Shown one piece after another: positions 37,595 to 46,973 of a DNA stretch of 64,000 bases (position 1 is its first letter; every line of letters starts with the position of its first letter). The DNA is from Psychrobacter sp. GP33 (GTDB lineage: Bacteria > Pseudomonadota > Gammaproteobacteria > Pseudomonadales > Moraxellaceae): contig NZ_JACGYX010000001.1 in the NCBI RefSeq assembly GCF_014119005.1, positions 124,001-188,000 on the forward strand. Direction: 5' to 3'. Below the pieces are notes generated by a model. The model was not told where the DNA came from. It was given only the letters and a program-made list of their open reading frames with translations, and ran no database searches. Made by a program: the position numbers and the translations under genes.

Positions 37595-38974
37595 ATGTCA
37601 TCGACTATATTTATGGATGTATTGAATAATAGTGTATCTGCGACTGATGTGACTGATATTGAACCGTCAGAGGGTGTTAGAGTAAAACCTCCTTCTAAAA
37701 TTGCTTATGCACCATCAAAAAATCGTGGGCAGTCACATTCACTTCCACAACTACAACCACAATCATTATGCATTGCAATCATTGCTCATTGTTTATACCC
37801 GATTGCTGAGCCTTATGCTGGAGGTTTAGAGATGATTACCCAGCTCCTATGTAACGAGCTGGTTGCTCAAGGTCATGAAGTACTGCTTTATGCGCATGCG
37901 GATAGTCAAACCCAAGCCACGTTAATACCCTTTTTAACCCGGGAACAGTTTGATGCGATGGTTTATGACAATGAGCATGACTCCGTAGGAATGAGTCGTG
38001 AAGAGCTGTATCAGTATTTAGTTTATCAAGGGGCGCTGCGCGATATTATTGCTCGTGACGGACAAGGCGAGATTGACGTGGTACACAATCACAGCTTGCA
38101 TCATATTCCAATGATGCTTGGGCAAGCGTTTGGCGCACGTTTTTTTACCACTTTTCATACGCCTATTTTCCCACAGCTGCGTTTGGCGTTATTGACGCTA
38201 TGTCAAGGCACAACCACTCAATTTACGGCAATTAGTCAGCATCAGCAACAGTTATTTGCTGAGTTTGTACCGTCACATGTGATTTACAATGGTGTTGATG
38301 TGTCATCATTTATTGCTAATATCCAGCCTATTAATGATGAAGTTTATTTTTGGTACGGACGTATTTGCCCGGAAAAAGGCACTCATCTAGCCATGCAATA
38401 TTGTCAGGCAGCGGGAAAGCGTTTAGTGATAGCAGGTCCTAAAAGTAATGAGGATTACTTTAATAAAGAAGTTTTTCCACTGTTGACTGAGGGTGGTGGG
38501 AATGGAAAACCAAAGTTATTTGAATATGTTGGGCATTTAAGCAAAGCTGAGATTAATGATTATTTGTGCCAGTCAACAGCGATGTTATTTACCAGCACTT
38601 GGGATGAGCCTTATGGACTAACATTGGCTGAAAGCTTGGCATGTGGTACACCTGTGATAGGATTTGATGGCGGTGCTAGCGCTGAAATTATCACGCCAGA
38701 TACGGGTATTATGGTACCGAAAATGGATAAAGATGCTTTTGTGCAAGCATTTGCTGATATTAAGGGTATCTCACGTCAAGCATGTCGTCATCGAGCTGAG
38801 CTTTTTTGTTCGGTAGCAGCTATGGTAGACGGCTACCTAGAATTGTATAAACGTAGTTTAAATGACGAGGTAGTTTCTCAATATACGTGTGATACGTATG
38901 AAGCGCCTCAATCTGTTATCGCTCAGAAAAAGTCTTTGCGTGACTTATCTATTACCAACGCTTCTGCTTTTTAG
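37595..38974 (+). CDS. family 4 glycosyltransferase
   Basis: This protein of about 459 residues has a GT-B fold. After a polar lead it shows the acceptor-side start HCLYPIAEPYAGGLEMITQL near 66-85, and the donor-side motifs YGRICPEKGTHLAMQYC, SKAEINDYLCQSTAMLFTS and EPYGLTLAESLACGTPVIGF with the E-x7-E signature of GT4. ATG 37595 is taken over an upstream TTG at 37583. It is the second gene of the cluster; the donor sugar is unknown. Confidence 0.85.
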   Translation: MSSTIFMDVLNNSVSATDVTDIEPSEGVRVKPPSKIAYAPSKNRGQSHSLPQLQPQSLCIAIIAHCLYPIAEPYAGGLEMITQLLCNELVAQGHEVLLYAHADSQTQATLIPFLTREQFDAMVYDNEHDSVGMSREELYQYLVYQGALRDIIARDGQGEIDVVHNHSLHHIPMMLGQAFGARFFTTFHTPIFPQLRLALLTLCQGTTTQFTAISQHQQQLFAEFVPSHVIYNGVDVSSFIANIQPINDEVYFWYGRICPEKGTHLAMQYCQAAGKRLVIAGPKSNEDYFNKEVFPLLTEGGGNGKPKLFEYVGHLSKAEINDYLCQSTAMLFTSTWDEPYGLTLAESLACGTPVIGFDGGASAEIITPDTGIMVPKMDKDAFVQAFADIKGISRQACRHRAELFCSVAAMVDGYLELYKRSLNDEVVSQYTCDTYEAPQSVIAQKKSLRDLSITNASAF

Positions 38975-38995
38975 AATATTGAGGACAGTATTTAT

Positions 38996-40279
38996 ATGCG
39001 TATTGGCTATTATGCTCATCATCATGGCTCAGGACATTGCCGACAAGCAGATAAATTAGCGGCATTATTACCGACTGAATGGCGGCAACAGTTGACCGTA
39101 TTTACCAGTCTAGCACCTGATGCTTATACTTTTACTACCATAACTGATGCTCAAATTGTCCGCCTTAGCGCGGAAGATAAGCGGTTAGACGATGTATTAG
39201 CAGGACGGGCAGGGCAATATTGGCAGCCAAGCTGTCTCCATTATTCACCCGTTGGTAATCATGATATTCAGACCCGTAGCTGGCAAATCCTAGATACTAT
39301 TCAGCAGCGCCAAATTGATCTGATGATTATTGATGTGAGTGTTGAAGTGGCAATGCTGTGCCGCGTGGCAAGCGTGCCTTATCTTTATGTTCGGCTTGCC
39401 GGTATCCGCGATGATATACCGCATAGTGCAGCTTTTGCCGGAGCATTGGGGTTATTAGCGCCTTATCCACAAGTTTTAGACGCAGCTATGACACCCGACT
39501 GGGTGCGCCAAAAAACCTTATATCTAGATTTCTTACCTTTTTCTCATAACGAACCATCAACTTACCTAGCATTTATTCAAATGTTGAAGACCAAAACGAC
39601 TGACGAAGTGGCGCTGGCACGTTTGCAGAACGCATTACCATGGCTTGAGCAAAACTCCTCGGCTAATGGCATGAATCAGAGTACCGAGTCTATCTCAGCA
39701 AAATCGGCAAATAGAGCCAAGCTTAAAATTATTACTGTTATTAAAGGCTATGGCGGTCACGAAGCTATTGATGCAAAATTGCCAGCGCTACGGCGCGCAT
39801 TGCCTGAGGCATTTATCATATCGCTTGGACCGATTGATGAAGATAAGCGCGCTTATGTCGATATGGCAGCTCACGTTTCAGATGTTACCCCTTTTATTGC
39901 ATACAGCGATTGGTTACTCATGGCATGTGGACTTAACGGTATTGCACAGGTCTATAACTATGACACGCCACTTGTAGTGTTACCAGATAGTCGTCCGCAT
40001 CAAGAGCAAGAGGTGATGGCAGAAGCGCTTATCGACCAAGGGCGCGCGGTCAGTTGGGAGCATTTTGTCAGGCAAATAGCAGAGGGGAAAGAGGAAGGCA
40101 GGTTATCAGCGTACAGTGGTAATAATTACGCAAATAATGGCAACAACGATAATGAAAATAGTCACAATCTTCACTCTCAAGCTCAGGATTTTATGAGTAG
40201 TCTCGCTACTTATACCTCACCTAAACTTTGGTTTCAAGAATGGTTATTACCCAAAATGAAAATATTGCCTGAAATTTAG
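38996..40279 (+). CDS. GT-B-like glycosyltransferase (MurG/GT1-like)
   Basis: This 427-residue protein begins with GYYAHHHGSGHCRQADKLA, the glycine/histidine loop of MurG and monogalactosyldiacylglycerol synthase-like enzymes. Later it shows TVIKGYGGHEAIDAKL and a donor-site-like stretch DTPLVVLPDSRPHQEQEVMA near 330. An unusual insertion rich in Asn near 375-395 precedes the C-terminus. It starts 21 bp after the GT4 gene. The family assignment is by motif only, and the substrate is unknown. Confidence 0.7.
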   Translation: MRIGYYAHHHGSGHCRQADKLAALLPTEWRQQLTVFTSLAPDAYTFTTITDAQIVRLSAEDKRLDDVLAGRAGQYWQPSCLHYSPVGNHDIQTRSWQILDTIQQRQIDLMIIDVSVEVAMLCRVASVPYLYVRLAGIRDDIPHSAAFAGALGLLAPYPQVLDAAMTPDWVRQKTLYLDFLPFSHNEPSTYLAFIQMLKTKTTDEVALARLQNALPWLEQNSSANGMNQSTESISAKSANRAKLKIITVIKGYGGHEAIDAKLPALRRALPEAFIISLGPIDEDKRAYVDMAAHVSDVTPFIAYSDWLLMACGLNGIAQVYNYDTPLVVLPDSRPHQEQEVMAEALIDQGRAVSWEHFVRQIAEGKEEGRLSAYSGNNYANNGNNDNENSHNLHSQAQDFMSSLATYTSPKLWFQEWLLPKMKILPEI

Positions 40280-40342
40280 AATAAAAATAATGAAAGAAAA
40301 ATTAATAATATTAAAGAGATAAGATTGATAAAAGAGAAGATT

Positions 40343-41320
40343 ATGACCATAGCAACAGACGAGCCAGCAGCAGGTCCTGTAATTGTTCCCGTAAGTGTCA
40401 TTACCACCTGTTACGGGCGCAATCAGCATCTTTATAATTTGCTTGGCAGCTTAATGCATGGGAGCGTTCGTCCTGCTGAGGTTATCATTGTTAATGATGA
40501 TGCTGATTCCGAGCAACTAAAAGCATTTTCTCTTAATATCATACAAATTCCTACTACGGCTGGCATGCAAATCAATAATGACAAGGGTCAGTCTGCTTTT
40601 GATATCGGGCGCAATCGCAATCTTGGTGCAGTGAGAGCAAACTATGACGCGCTGATATTTTTAGATGTAGATTGTATTATAGCGCCCACTTTTATCGAGC
40701 AGTTATACGCTAAGTTGCAATCTCATCCTGACGCTTTACTTATGGGGCAACCGCGTTATCTGCTGAGTCCTTTAGCAACTAATGAAAGTTATGAGTTGCA
40801 ACAAGGCATCTTACCTGAATCGTATTTGAGTAATTTGTCGGTTTATAATCCGTATCGTTATAACTTTGAGTCGACTTGTTACGCAACCACCAAAAACGAT
40901 ATTGAACAAACCCAAGACTATGGGGCATTTTGGAGCTTATGCTTTGCGATTACCAAAGCTCAGTTTAATAAGATAGGTGGTTTTGATACGGGATATATAG
41001 GCTATGGCGCTGAAGATACTGATTTTGCTTTTATGGCACGAGAGTTGACTATCGATTTTTATTTAACAGCAGATATCATTTACCATCAACAGCACAGCGT
41101 CTATCGACCGCCACTTAATCACTTAGCCAGTATCATTATCAATGCCAATCGGTTTTATGAGAAATGGCAGCATTGGCCAATGGCAGGATGGCTTACTGAC
41201 TTTGCCGATATGGGATTGATTGCATGGCAGCCTGAACAGACCAATGCAATTAATATTCTTCGTCAGCCAAGCGTTGCCGAAATTTCAGAAGCTCATTATC
41301 CTGATGCGCCTTTTGTTTAG
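40343..41320 (+). CDS. family 2 glycosyltransferase with galactosyltransferase-like C-terminus
   Basis: This GT-A enzyme of 325 residues has SVITTCYGRNQHLYNLLGSL near 20-39, EVIIVNDDAD near 50, a DVDC metal motif near 111 (LIFLDVDCII) and the C-terminal GGFDTGYIGYGAEDTDFAF, which resembles the N-terminal-galactosyltransferase 7C domain. The start is ATG 40343, after AGAGAAGA; an upstream TTG at 40325 is less likely. It is the last gene of the cluster and ends 11 bp from the convergent gene. Confidence 0.82.
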   Translation: MTIATDEPAAGPVIVPVSVITTCYGRNQHLYNLLGSLMHGSVRPAEVIIVNDDADSEQLKAFSLNIIQIPTTAGMQINNDKGQSAFDIGRNRNLGAVRANYDALIFLDVDCIIAPTFIEQLYAKLQSHPDALLMGQPRYLLSPLATNESYELQQGILPESYLSNLSVYNPYRYNFESTCYATTKNDIEQTQDYGAFWSLCFAITKAQFNKIGGFDTGYIGYGAEDTDFAFMARELTIDFYLTADIIYHQQHSVYRPPLNHLASIIINANRFYEKWQHWPMAGWLTDFADMGLIAWQPEQTNAINILRQPSVAEISEAHYPDAPFV

Positions 41321-41331
41321 GATGCTTATCG

Positions 41332-42189
41332 CTAATATTGACGAATAATCTGTACACCAGCTGGCGCTTTTGCCATCTCTTGACGTTCAAATGCCCAGTT
41401 GTGCCCTGACCAGAAATGCTCAGTCTTATTCTCGTCATTAAAGCCAACCATCAGCATCTCTAACGGAAAGACAGAATTTTGCAAACGCTGCACATGTATG
41501 CGCGCTGCCAAAAGCAGGCGGTATAATAAAAAACCTGATGACGAAGCAGATGAATGAATATCAGAAAAATAAGGGTAATCTGCGACGACCGGATGATGCT
41601 CTGAAAGCACACCGCACTGATTATTATCATGTAATAAATCTACCAATTCCTCTGGAATGGTTAAGGCTCGACTTTCAGTTACGGGCCCATCGTGCGCAGT
41701 TAAATCGTCATTTAGATGCGGAAATTGATAGGGCTGATTACTTAGTAATATTCCCAGTGGCGCACGTTTGCTCATCTCATAAATACCACTTAAATTGTTG
41801 CTTCTGGGCGGCAGACCGAAATGCAAATTACTATCACCGATTTGGCGAAAAAATAATAGTTTAGGCAGCTGGCTTATCAATGGATGCGTGGCAAAATAAT
41901 CAGCGTGAACGAAATGATTAAACAATACCAGCAGGTCTGTTGATTCTAGTAAGGTATCAAGGTTTGAAGTATCTATAGAAGGGTTATTAGCAATACAAAC
42001 AATACGCTTTTTTTGCATGAGAGCCGTTTGTATCACAGGAGGCAAGCTGTCAAAAGCGGTTTTTGCTTCAGAATAAATGATAAAGTCAGATGCAATGCTG
42101 TAGTCACTACTATTATTATCAGGTAACGCGTCTGCGATATTTAGTAGGTCATTGTTAAGTAAGATATTATTGAGTGAAGTATCTAGCAT
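41332..42189 (-). CDS. hypothetical protein, weak sialyltransferase-like motif
   Basis: This soluble protein is 285 residues from Met at 42189 or 305 from an ATG at 42249; neither has a clear ribosome binding site. The block KKRIVCIANNPSIDTSNLDT followed by STDLLVLFNHF recalls the nucleotide-binding start of GT29 sialyltransferases, in which a G-N-x-P/S and a later D-x-V-x-R-F-N occur, but conservation is too weak to assert. A later HFWSGHNWAFERQEM near the end may be a family mark. It converges on the glycosyltransferase cluster and may act in the same glycan pathway. Confidence 0.55.
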   Translation of the reverse strand: MLDTSLNNILLNNDLLNIADALPDNNSSDYSIASDFIIYSEAKTAFDSLPPVIQTALMQKKRIVCIANNPSIDTSNLDTLLESTDLLVLFNHFVHADYFATHPLISQLPKLLFFRQIGDSNLHFGLPPRSNNLSGIYEMSKRAPLGILLSNQPYQFPHLNDDLTAHDGPVTESRALTIPEELVDLLHDNNQCGVLSEHHPVVADYPYFSDIHSSASSSGFLLYRLLLAARIHVQRLQNSVFPLEMLMVGFNDENKTEHFWSGHNWAFERQEMAKAPAGVQIIRQY

Positions 42190-42446
42190 AAAGGATATGA
42201 CTGACCTTATGAGTGTAAAGTGATAAGTAGATGTGAAATAAGGGAGCATATTATACCCATTGTTGGCTGAGATAATATGACTATCTATAGTATGCAGTAT
42301 TTATCGTGAATGACTTGCAAACAGAGCAATCTTTTACGACACATTGATCATACATTACGCTACTTTTTTGTCTCACCACCATTTGTAGAGCAACGTATTA
42401 TGATATGAGCAGTAAAAATTAATGATAAAATTAGGGAGATAATCTC

Positions 42447-43022
42447 GTGAATATTATATCAAAACATCTTTATCTAATCACATTAAGCGTCTGCCTAACA
42501 GCAGCCTTAGGCACAGGCCTACTCAGTACTGCCGTAAATGCAGCCACAAATTCAAGTGAAGTGCGAGCAGCGCAAGCGAGTAAAATTACCTTGAAGCAAG
42601 CTATTGATATTGCTAGTAAACACTCTTTAGGCACGCTGATTAGTGCTGAATTCGATGATGACGACGACAAAGCAAAAGGTGGCGTTTATGAAATAGAGTT
42701 CAATACAGACACGCATAATCACGAAATTAAGGTCGATGCGCTGACAGGTAAAATCATCAGCACAGAAACAGATCGTCTAGATAGCGGTGACATTGCCGAT
42801 TTCAAAACCATGAAGCAAGCAAAAATCAATATCACAAACGCGATGAGTATTGCCGAAAAAAATACCAGTGGGCGTGTTATTGAAATTGAATTTAAAAACG
42901 ACCGGGATTATGCTGATCATACCTCCTATTATGAAGTAGAAATACTCAAACAAAATCAGATTATTGAACTTAATATCGACGCTACCACTGGTAAAGTTTT
43001 TAATAAGAAAATTAAAAGATAA
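42447..43022 (+). CDS. secreted PepSY-domain protein
   Basis: This 191-residue protein starts at GTG 42447 after AGGGAGA. A signal peptide (about residues 1-32, ending near VNAA) is followed by two PepSY repeats: about 48-110 (LKQAIDIASKHSLGTLISAE ... VDALTGKIIS) and 120-188 (ITNAMSIAEKNTSGRVIEIE ... IDATTGKVFN). PepSY domains occur in periplasmic proteins that inhibit proteases or sense metals. The linker has an acidic DDDDDK stretch. No partner sensor kinase is adjacent. Confidence 0.82.
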   Translation: MNIISKHLYLITLSVCLTAALGTGLLSTAVNAATNSSEVRAAQASKITLKQAIDIASKHSLGTLISAEFDDDDDKAKGGVYEIEFNTDTHNHEIKVDALTGKIISTETDRLDSGDIADFKTMKQAKINITNAMSIAEKNTSGRVIEIEFKNDRDYADHTSYYEVEILKQNQIIELNIDATTGKVFNKKIKR

Positions 43023-43035
43023 AAATAGAAAATAA

Positions 43036-43200
43036 ATGATTGCCTTGCCTCGAATTTCGTCGATGGTCGCTGCCTTGATCAATATTGAGATACCACGTTC
43101 AGGGTTAAAATTTCTTGACGGCTTTAAGATTGAAGACAATACTAATGGTTCTTCAAATAACGAAGGCAGCTATCAAAACGTCATTGGTGAGGGTTTATAG
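43036..43200 (+). CDS. possible small protein or fragment, 54 aa
   Basis: A 54-codon frame from ATG 43036 to TAG 43198 lies 13 bp after the PepSY gene. It contains a modestly hydrophobic front (MVAALINIEIPRSGLKFL) and a polar Asn/Gly-rich tail. I see no ribosome binding site apart from AGAAAAT and recognise no family. It could be a translated tail gene or the remnant of a lost gene. Confidence 0.28.
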   Translation: MIALPRISSMVAALINIEIPRSGLKFLDGFKIEDNTNGSSNNEGSYQNVIGEGL

Positions 43201-43842
43201 CATTAACAGCTCTCGTATCTCTCACCTCTAATAGTGATAATATGCCAGTAATGTTATAAATACAGTTGTATAAATACAATAAATTGATAATGAATCAAGC
43301 CCCAATTATGACACTCATGGTTGGGGCATTCTTGTTGGATACCGTATTCTTGAACATAGGACTAGGGCGCATTCTCAATGCAATCGCTGGCATCTAAATG
43401 GGCTAAAAATGTCTAAATCTTGCGAAACCGCTTCAAATACTTGGTTAATATTCTGATATGAGCTGCGCTACTTTTCTCATTTGACTGCAATTTATCACGT
43501 TTTTATCGCCATTTTTAAAATAAGAACGTTCTCTAGTAAATATTAGTATTCTTAATCTACTCACTATTTTTGTACCAACCTTAGGTAGCAATTGCGTTAC
43601 TATGTTACGTAACTTAAGCCTATACACTATAACAATGGCGGTTTGGCTCATTTTTATGAAATTTTAGATTAATTTACTTTTAGTATAAAATCAGTATTGA
43701 AAAATAGGGGCTGCATCCTCAAATCGAGCAGCCAAATGTTATTTATAATAACGAGATTAACGATTATATTTTATGGTCGTATACTGGCTTTTAAAGCTAG
43801 GTTTTATGTAACTTCTCTTTTTCATATGTTTAAGGATGCCCT
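43201..43842. other. intergenic region with one inverted repeat
   Basis: 642 bp without a supported gene. GCCCCAA (about 43299) and TTGGGGC (about 43321) form an inverted repeat with a 15-nt loop and no T-tract, so termination is doubtful. A short frame (from about 43308) of 29 codons and a minus frame near 43445-43651 are not convincing. The promoter for the ABC operon should lie in the last 150 bp. Confidence 0.4.
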
Positions 43843-44673
43843 ATGAAACGTCGCGCTTTATTAACGCTTGCTGCCAGCACGCTATTGCTAGCTGCCTGTA
43901 GCCAGTCAAATACGAACGATGCTGATACCACTGGTAAGGCGTCAGATGGTAGCTCGGAGCTACTGCAACGTGTCAATAGTAGCGGCACAATTAATGTGGG
44001 TACTGAGGGTACTTATCCACCATTCACTTATCATGATGAGAGCGGAAAGCTGACTGGCTATGACGTTGAGGTGACACGTGCTGTTGCTGATAAACTGGGC
44101 GTCAAGGTGGATTTTAAAGAAACCCAGTGGGACGCGATGCTAGCAGGTCTTGACTCTAAACGCTTTGATATGGTCGCGAACCAAGTCAGCCTTACTACGC
44201 CTGAACGTATGGCGAAGTATGATAAAGCCACAGCTTATAGCTGGTCTGGTGCAGTCGTCCTAGCGCCAAAAGATGACAGTCGTTATAGCTCGTGGGAAGC
44301 GTTAAAAGGTTTGCGTTCGGCACAGTCGCTTAGCAGTAACTATGGTGAGCTAGCAGAACGCTACCAAGCAGAAATCGTGCCTGTCGATGGTATGGCGCAA
44401 GCGGTTGAATTGGTCAAGCAAGGTCGTGCTGACTTTACGATGAATGACAATCTTGCTGTATTAGACTATCTAAAGAAATTTCCGAATAGCGGGCTTGAAA
44501 TTAAACTCGTAGCGCCTGCGAGTGAGCAACGTGGTTCAGGTTTGATATTACGCAAAGGTGATGATGCCGTTGTCGCAAAAATAGATGAAGCGATGGCAGC
44601 CCTACAAGCTGACGGTACGTTGACTAAAATTAGCCAAGAATTCTTTGGCGCAGATATAAGCAAACAAAACTAA
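43843..44673 (+). CDS. tcyA: amino acid (cystine-type) ABC substrate-binding lipoprotein
   Basis: This 276-residue polar amino acid binding protein has a lipoprotein signal ending LLLAAC (Cys at 19) and a Ser/Asp-rich linker. The family-3 solute-binding fold is seen in [20 protein letters not shown] near 50-70, [15 protein letters not shown] near 73-87 and [18 protein letters not shown] near 97-115. The closest known group is cystine-binding TcyA/FliY; other polar amino acids are possible. Its stop overlaps the permease start by one base. Confidence 0.82.
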   Translation: MKRRALLTLAASTLLLAACSQSNTNDADTTGKASDGSSELLQRVNSSGTINVGTEGTYPPFTYHDESGKLTGYDVEVTRAVADKLGVKVDFKETQWDAMLAGLDSKRFDMVANQVSLTTPERMAKYDKATAYSWSGAVVLAPKDDSRYSSWEALKGLRSAQSLSSNYGELAERYQAEIVPVDGMAQAVELVKQGRADFTMNDNLAVLDYLKKFPNSGLEIKLVAPASEQRGSGLILRKGDDAVVAKIDEAMAALQADGTLTKISQEFFGADISKQN

Positions 44674-45410
44674 TGCTCGCATCTATAATGTCAGTGTTTG
44701 CTGATCTATTAGCCTTATTGCCGTTTATGACGCCTGAACGGGCGCATATCGTTATCACTTCGTTTTGGCCCATGCTAAAAGGTGGTATCTACTATTCGAT
44801 ACCGCTGGCATTGATTTCTTTTGCGATTGGGATGACGATTGCGTTGAGTGTGGCGCTCATACGTATTGTGCCACGCGCAAGCTTGTGGCACCAAATCGTT
44901 TATCGCCTAGCACGTATCTATGTGTCTGCTATTCGCGGAACACCAATGCTCGTACAGCTATTCATCATTTTTTATGGTCTGCCAAGTATTGGTGTCAAGT
45001 TAGATCCTTTTCCATCCGCTATTATTGCCTTTTCACTCAATATTGGTGCTTATGCCTCTGAGACGGTACGAGCTTCAATCTTGTCGATTCCTAAAGGGCA
45101 GTGGGAAGCAGGGGCAACGGTTGGTCTGACTTATCTGCAAACTTTTCGCCATGTAATTTTGCCACAAGCACTGCGGGTATCGGTACCGCCATTGTCCAAC
45201 ACTTTTATCAGCTTGGTAAAAGATACCTCTTTAGCGTCTCTAGTATTGGTGACTGAGCTGTTTAAACAGGCGCAAATTATTACGGCGCGTAATTATGAAT
45301 TCATGTTGGTCTATACCGAAGCGGCGATTATTTATTGGGGTATTTGTTTATTCTTGACCTTTATTCAAGGTAAGCTTGAGACGCGATTAGACCGCTATAT
45401 TGCTAAGTAA
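44673..45410 (+). CDS. tcyB: amino acid ABC transporter permease
   Basis: This 245-residue inner-membrane permease of the HisM/GlnP type has about five helices and the ATPase-docking loop [20 protein letters not shown] near residues 145-164, preceded by the family block [20 protein letters not shown] near 88-107. It overlaps the binding-protein gene by one base (TAATG) and is followed by the ATPase gene. The long N-terminal segment before the first helix is typical. Confidence 0.88.
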   Translation: MLASIMSVFADLLALLPFMTPERAHIVITSFWPMLKGGIYYSIPLALISFAIGMTIALSVALIRIVPRASLWHQIVYRLARIYVSAIRGTPMLVQLFIIFYGLPSIGVKLDPFPSAIIAFSLNIGAYASETVRASILSIPKGQWEAGATVGLTYLQTFRHVILPQALRVSVPPLSNTFISLVKDTSLASLVLVTELFKQAQIITARNYEFMLVYTEAAIIYWGICLFLTFIQGKLETRLDRYIAK

Positions 45411-45464
45411 TTGATTAGTAACTGGCGCCATATCATTAATAATACCCGCACAACAGGAAAGTTT

Positions 45465-46208
45465 ATGATTCAAATCACTAATATTCATAAAGCTTTTGGT
45501 GGCAATCAAGTGCTTAAAGGCATCGATTTGACTATTATTAAAGGCAATGTGGTGGTGATATTGGGACCATCAGGCTCAGGAAAAACGACCTTTTTACGTT
45601 GTATTAACGCGCTTGAGATTCCTGATCAAGGGGTGATTACCTTTGATGATGGCAGCTTGACAGTGGATTTTGCCAAGAAACCGAATAAGAAAACCTTACT
45701 GGCATTACAGCGTAAATCGGGTATGGTGTTCCAATCTTACAATTTATTTCCACATAAGACTGCACTCGAAAACTTAACATTAGGTCCAACGGTGGTACAA
45801 GGTAAAACAAAAGCTGAAAGTCGCACGCAAGCCTTGGCATTACTTGCTAAAGTGGGATTATCCGATAAAGCGGATTTATATCCGTTTCAGTTATCGGGTG
45901 GTCAACAGCAGCGTATCGGTATTGCACGTGCACTTGCCATTGAACCCTCATTGTTATTATTTGATGAGCCAACGTCTGCGCTAGATCCTGAGCTGGTGCA
46001 AGATGTGCTAGCAACGATGAAACAGCTGGCATCAGAAGGCTGGACGATGGTGGTGGTCACGCATGAGATTAACTTTGCCCGTGATGTCGCAGATCACGTA
46101 GTGTTGATTGAAGATGGAAAGATAGTCGAAGAGGGTAGTGCCAAACAGTTATTTGAGCTGTCGACGCATCCGCGTACGCAGGCATTTTTACAGCGAATTG
46201 ACAGTTAG
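45465..46208 (+). CDS. tcyC: amino acid ABC transporter ATP-binding protein
   Basis: This ATPase of 247 residues belongs to the polar amino acid uptake group. Motifs: Walker A GPSGSGKT near 34-41, Q-loop GMVFQSYNLFPH near 86-97, signature LSGGQQQRIGIARAL, Walker B LLLFDEPTSALDPEL and VTHEINFARDVADHV. ATG 45465 is chosen because CAGGAAAG lies just upstream; a TTG at 45411 would add 18 non-conserved residues. The three genes form a complete importer. Confidence 0.9.
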   Translation: MIQITNIHKAFGGNQVLKGIDLTIIKGNVVVILGPSGSGKTTFLRCINALEIPDQGVITFDDGSLTVDFAKKPNKKTLLALQRKSGMVFQSYNLFPHKTALENLTLGPTVVQGKTKAESRTQALALLAKVGLSDKADLYPFQLSGGQQQRIGIARALAIEPSLLLFDEPTSALDPELVQDVLATMKQLASEGWTMVVVTHEINFARDVADHVVLIEDGKIVEEGSAKQLFELSTHPRTQAFLQRIDS

Positions 46209-46209
46209 T

Positions 46210-46249
46210 ATAAAGAAGACTGGCTTGCTATCAAGTCAGTCTTCTTTAT
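46210..46249. terminator. bidirectional terminator
   Basis: An 18-bp stem with one G-U pair (ATAAAGAAGACTGGCTTG with CAAGTCAGTCTTCTTTAT, 4-nt loop) sits between the ABC operon and convergent trpG. Confidence 0.9.
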
Positions 46250-46276
46250 ATATTCTTAATTATTTTTAGAACAGTT

Positions 46277-46927
46277 TTACAGTACTTGTAATAAAAAATT
46301 AGTTAATAAGCGCTTAGCACCTTCGGTTGCAAAAGATTCAGGATGAAACTGCACGCCTTGAATCGGATATTCATTATGACGCAAGCCCATAATCTCATCA
46401 CCTGCTTGAGCGGCATCTGCTAAGCTTAAATGGCGATGATCGTCATTGGCAACGACCGCAGTGACTGTTAGGCATTCAGGAAGCTTATCTGTAGCAACCA
46501 TCAACGAATGATAGCGCATAATTTCAAGCTCTTGTGGCAATCCTTGATACACGCCTTCGCCATCATGACGTATCGATGAGACTTTGCCATGCATTGGGAT
46601 ACTGGCATGAACCACTTGTCCGCCGAACACCTGCGCAATACCTTGCATCCCTAAGCAAACGCCCAATAAGGGTATCGTCTTACCCAGTACGGCAATCACC
46701 TCTGCGCAAATGCCAAAGTATGCTGGATCGTCAGGTGCACCCGGACCTGGCGAGATGATAATCCGATCAGGTTTCATCGCCTGCACATCATCAAGCGTTA
46801 TCTCATTATTACGCTTTACAATTACGCTGCCCGTGCCTTTATCATCCATTGTCTGCAATATCTCGCCCACATACTGATATAGATTAAAGGTAAACGAATC
46901 GTAGTTATCAATAATTAAAACATTCAT
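46277..46927 (-). CDS. trpG: anthranilate synthase glutamine amidotransferase component
   Basis: TrpG supplies ammonia from glutamine to TrpE for anthranilate synthesis; the same fold serves PabA in folate synthesis. ATG 46927 is preferred over a TTG 6 bp upstream, giving 216 residues. The opening is LIIDNYDSFTFNLYQYV, the nucleophile Cys lies in LLGVCLGMQGIAQVFGG near 85-100, and the His-Glu pair in VQFHPESFATEG near the end. An insertion-like DKGTGSV follows the first helix. It lies 46 bp after trpE, in the trpR-trpE-trpG unit. Confidence 0.9.
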   Translation of the reverse strand: MNVLIIDNYDSFTFNLYQYVGEILQTMDDKGTGSVIVKRNNEITLDDVQAMKPDRIIISPGPGAPDDPAYFGICAEVIAVLGKTIPLLGVCLGMQGIAQVFGGQVVHASIPMHGKVSSIRHDGEGVYQGLPQELEIMRYHSLMVATDKLPECLTVTAVVANDDHRHLSLADAAQAGDEIMGLRHNEYPIQGVQFHPESFATEGAKRLLTNFLLQVL

Positions 46928-46973
46928 CAGCAATCAACTCTTTTATAGAATACGGTTTATAGCAATAATGGTG

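Noticed and set aside
43445-43651. Minus-strand 68-residue frame in the gap before the ABC operon
   Set aside because: No start signals or family similarity; composition looks non-coding.
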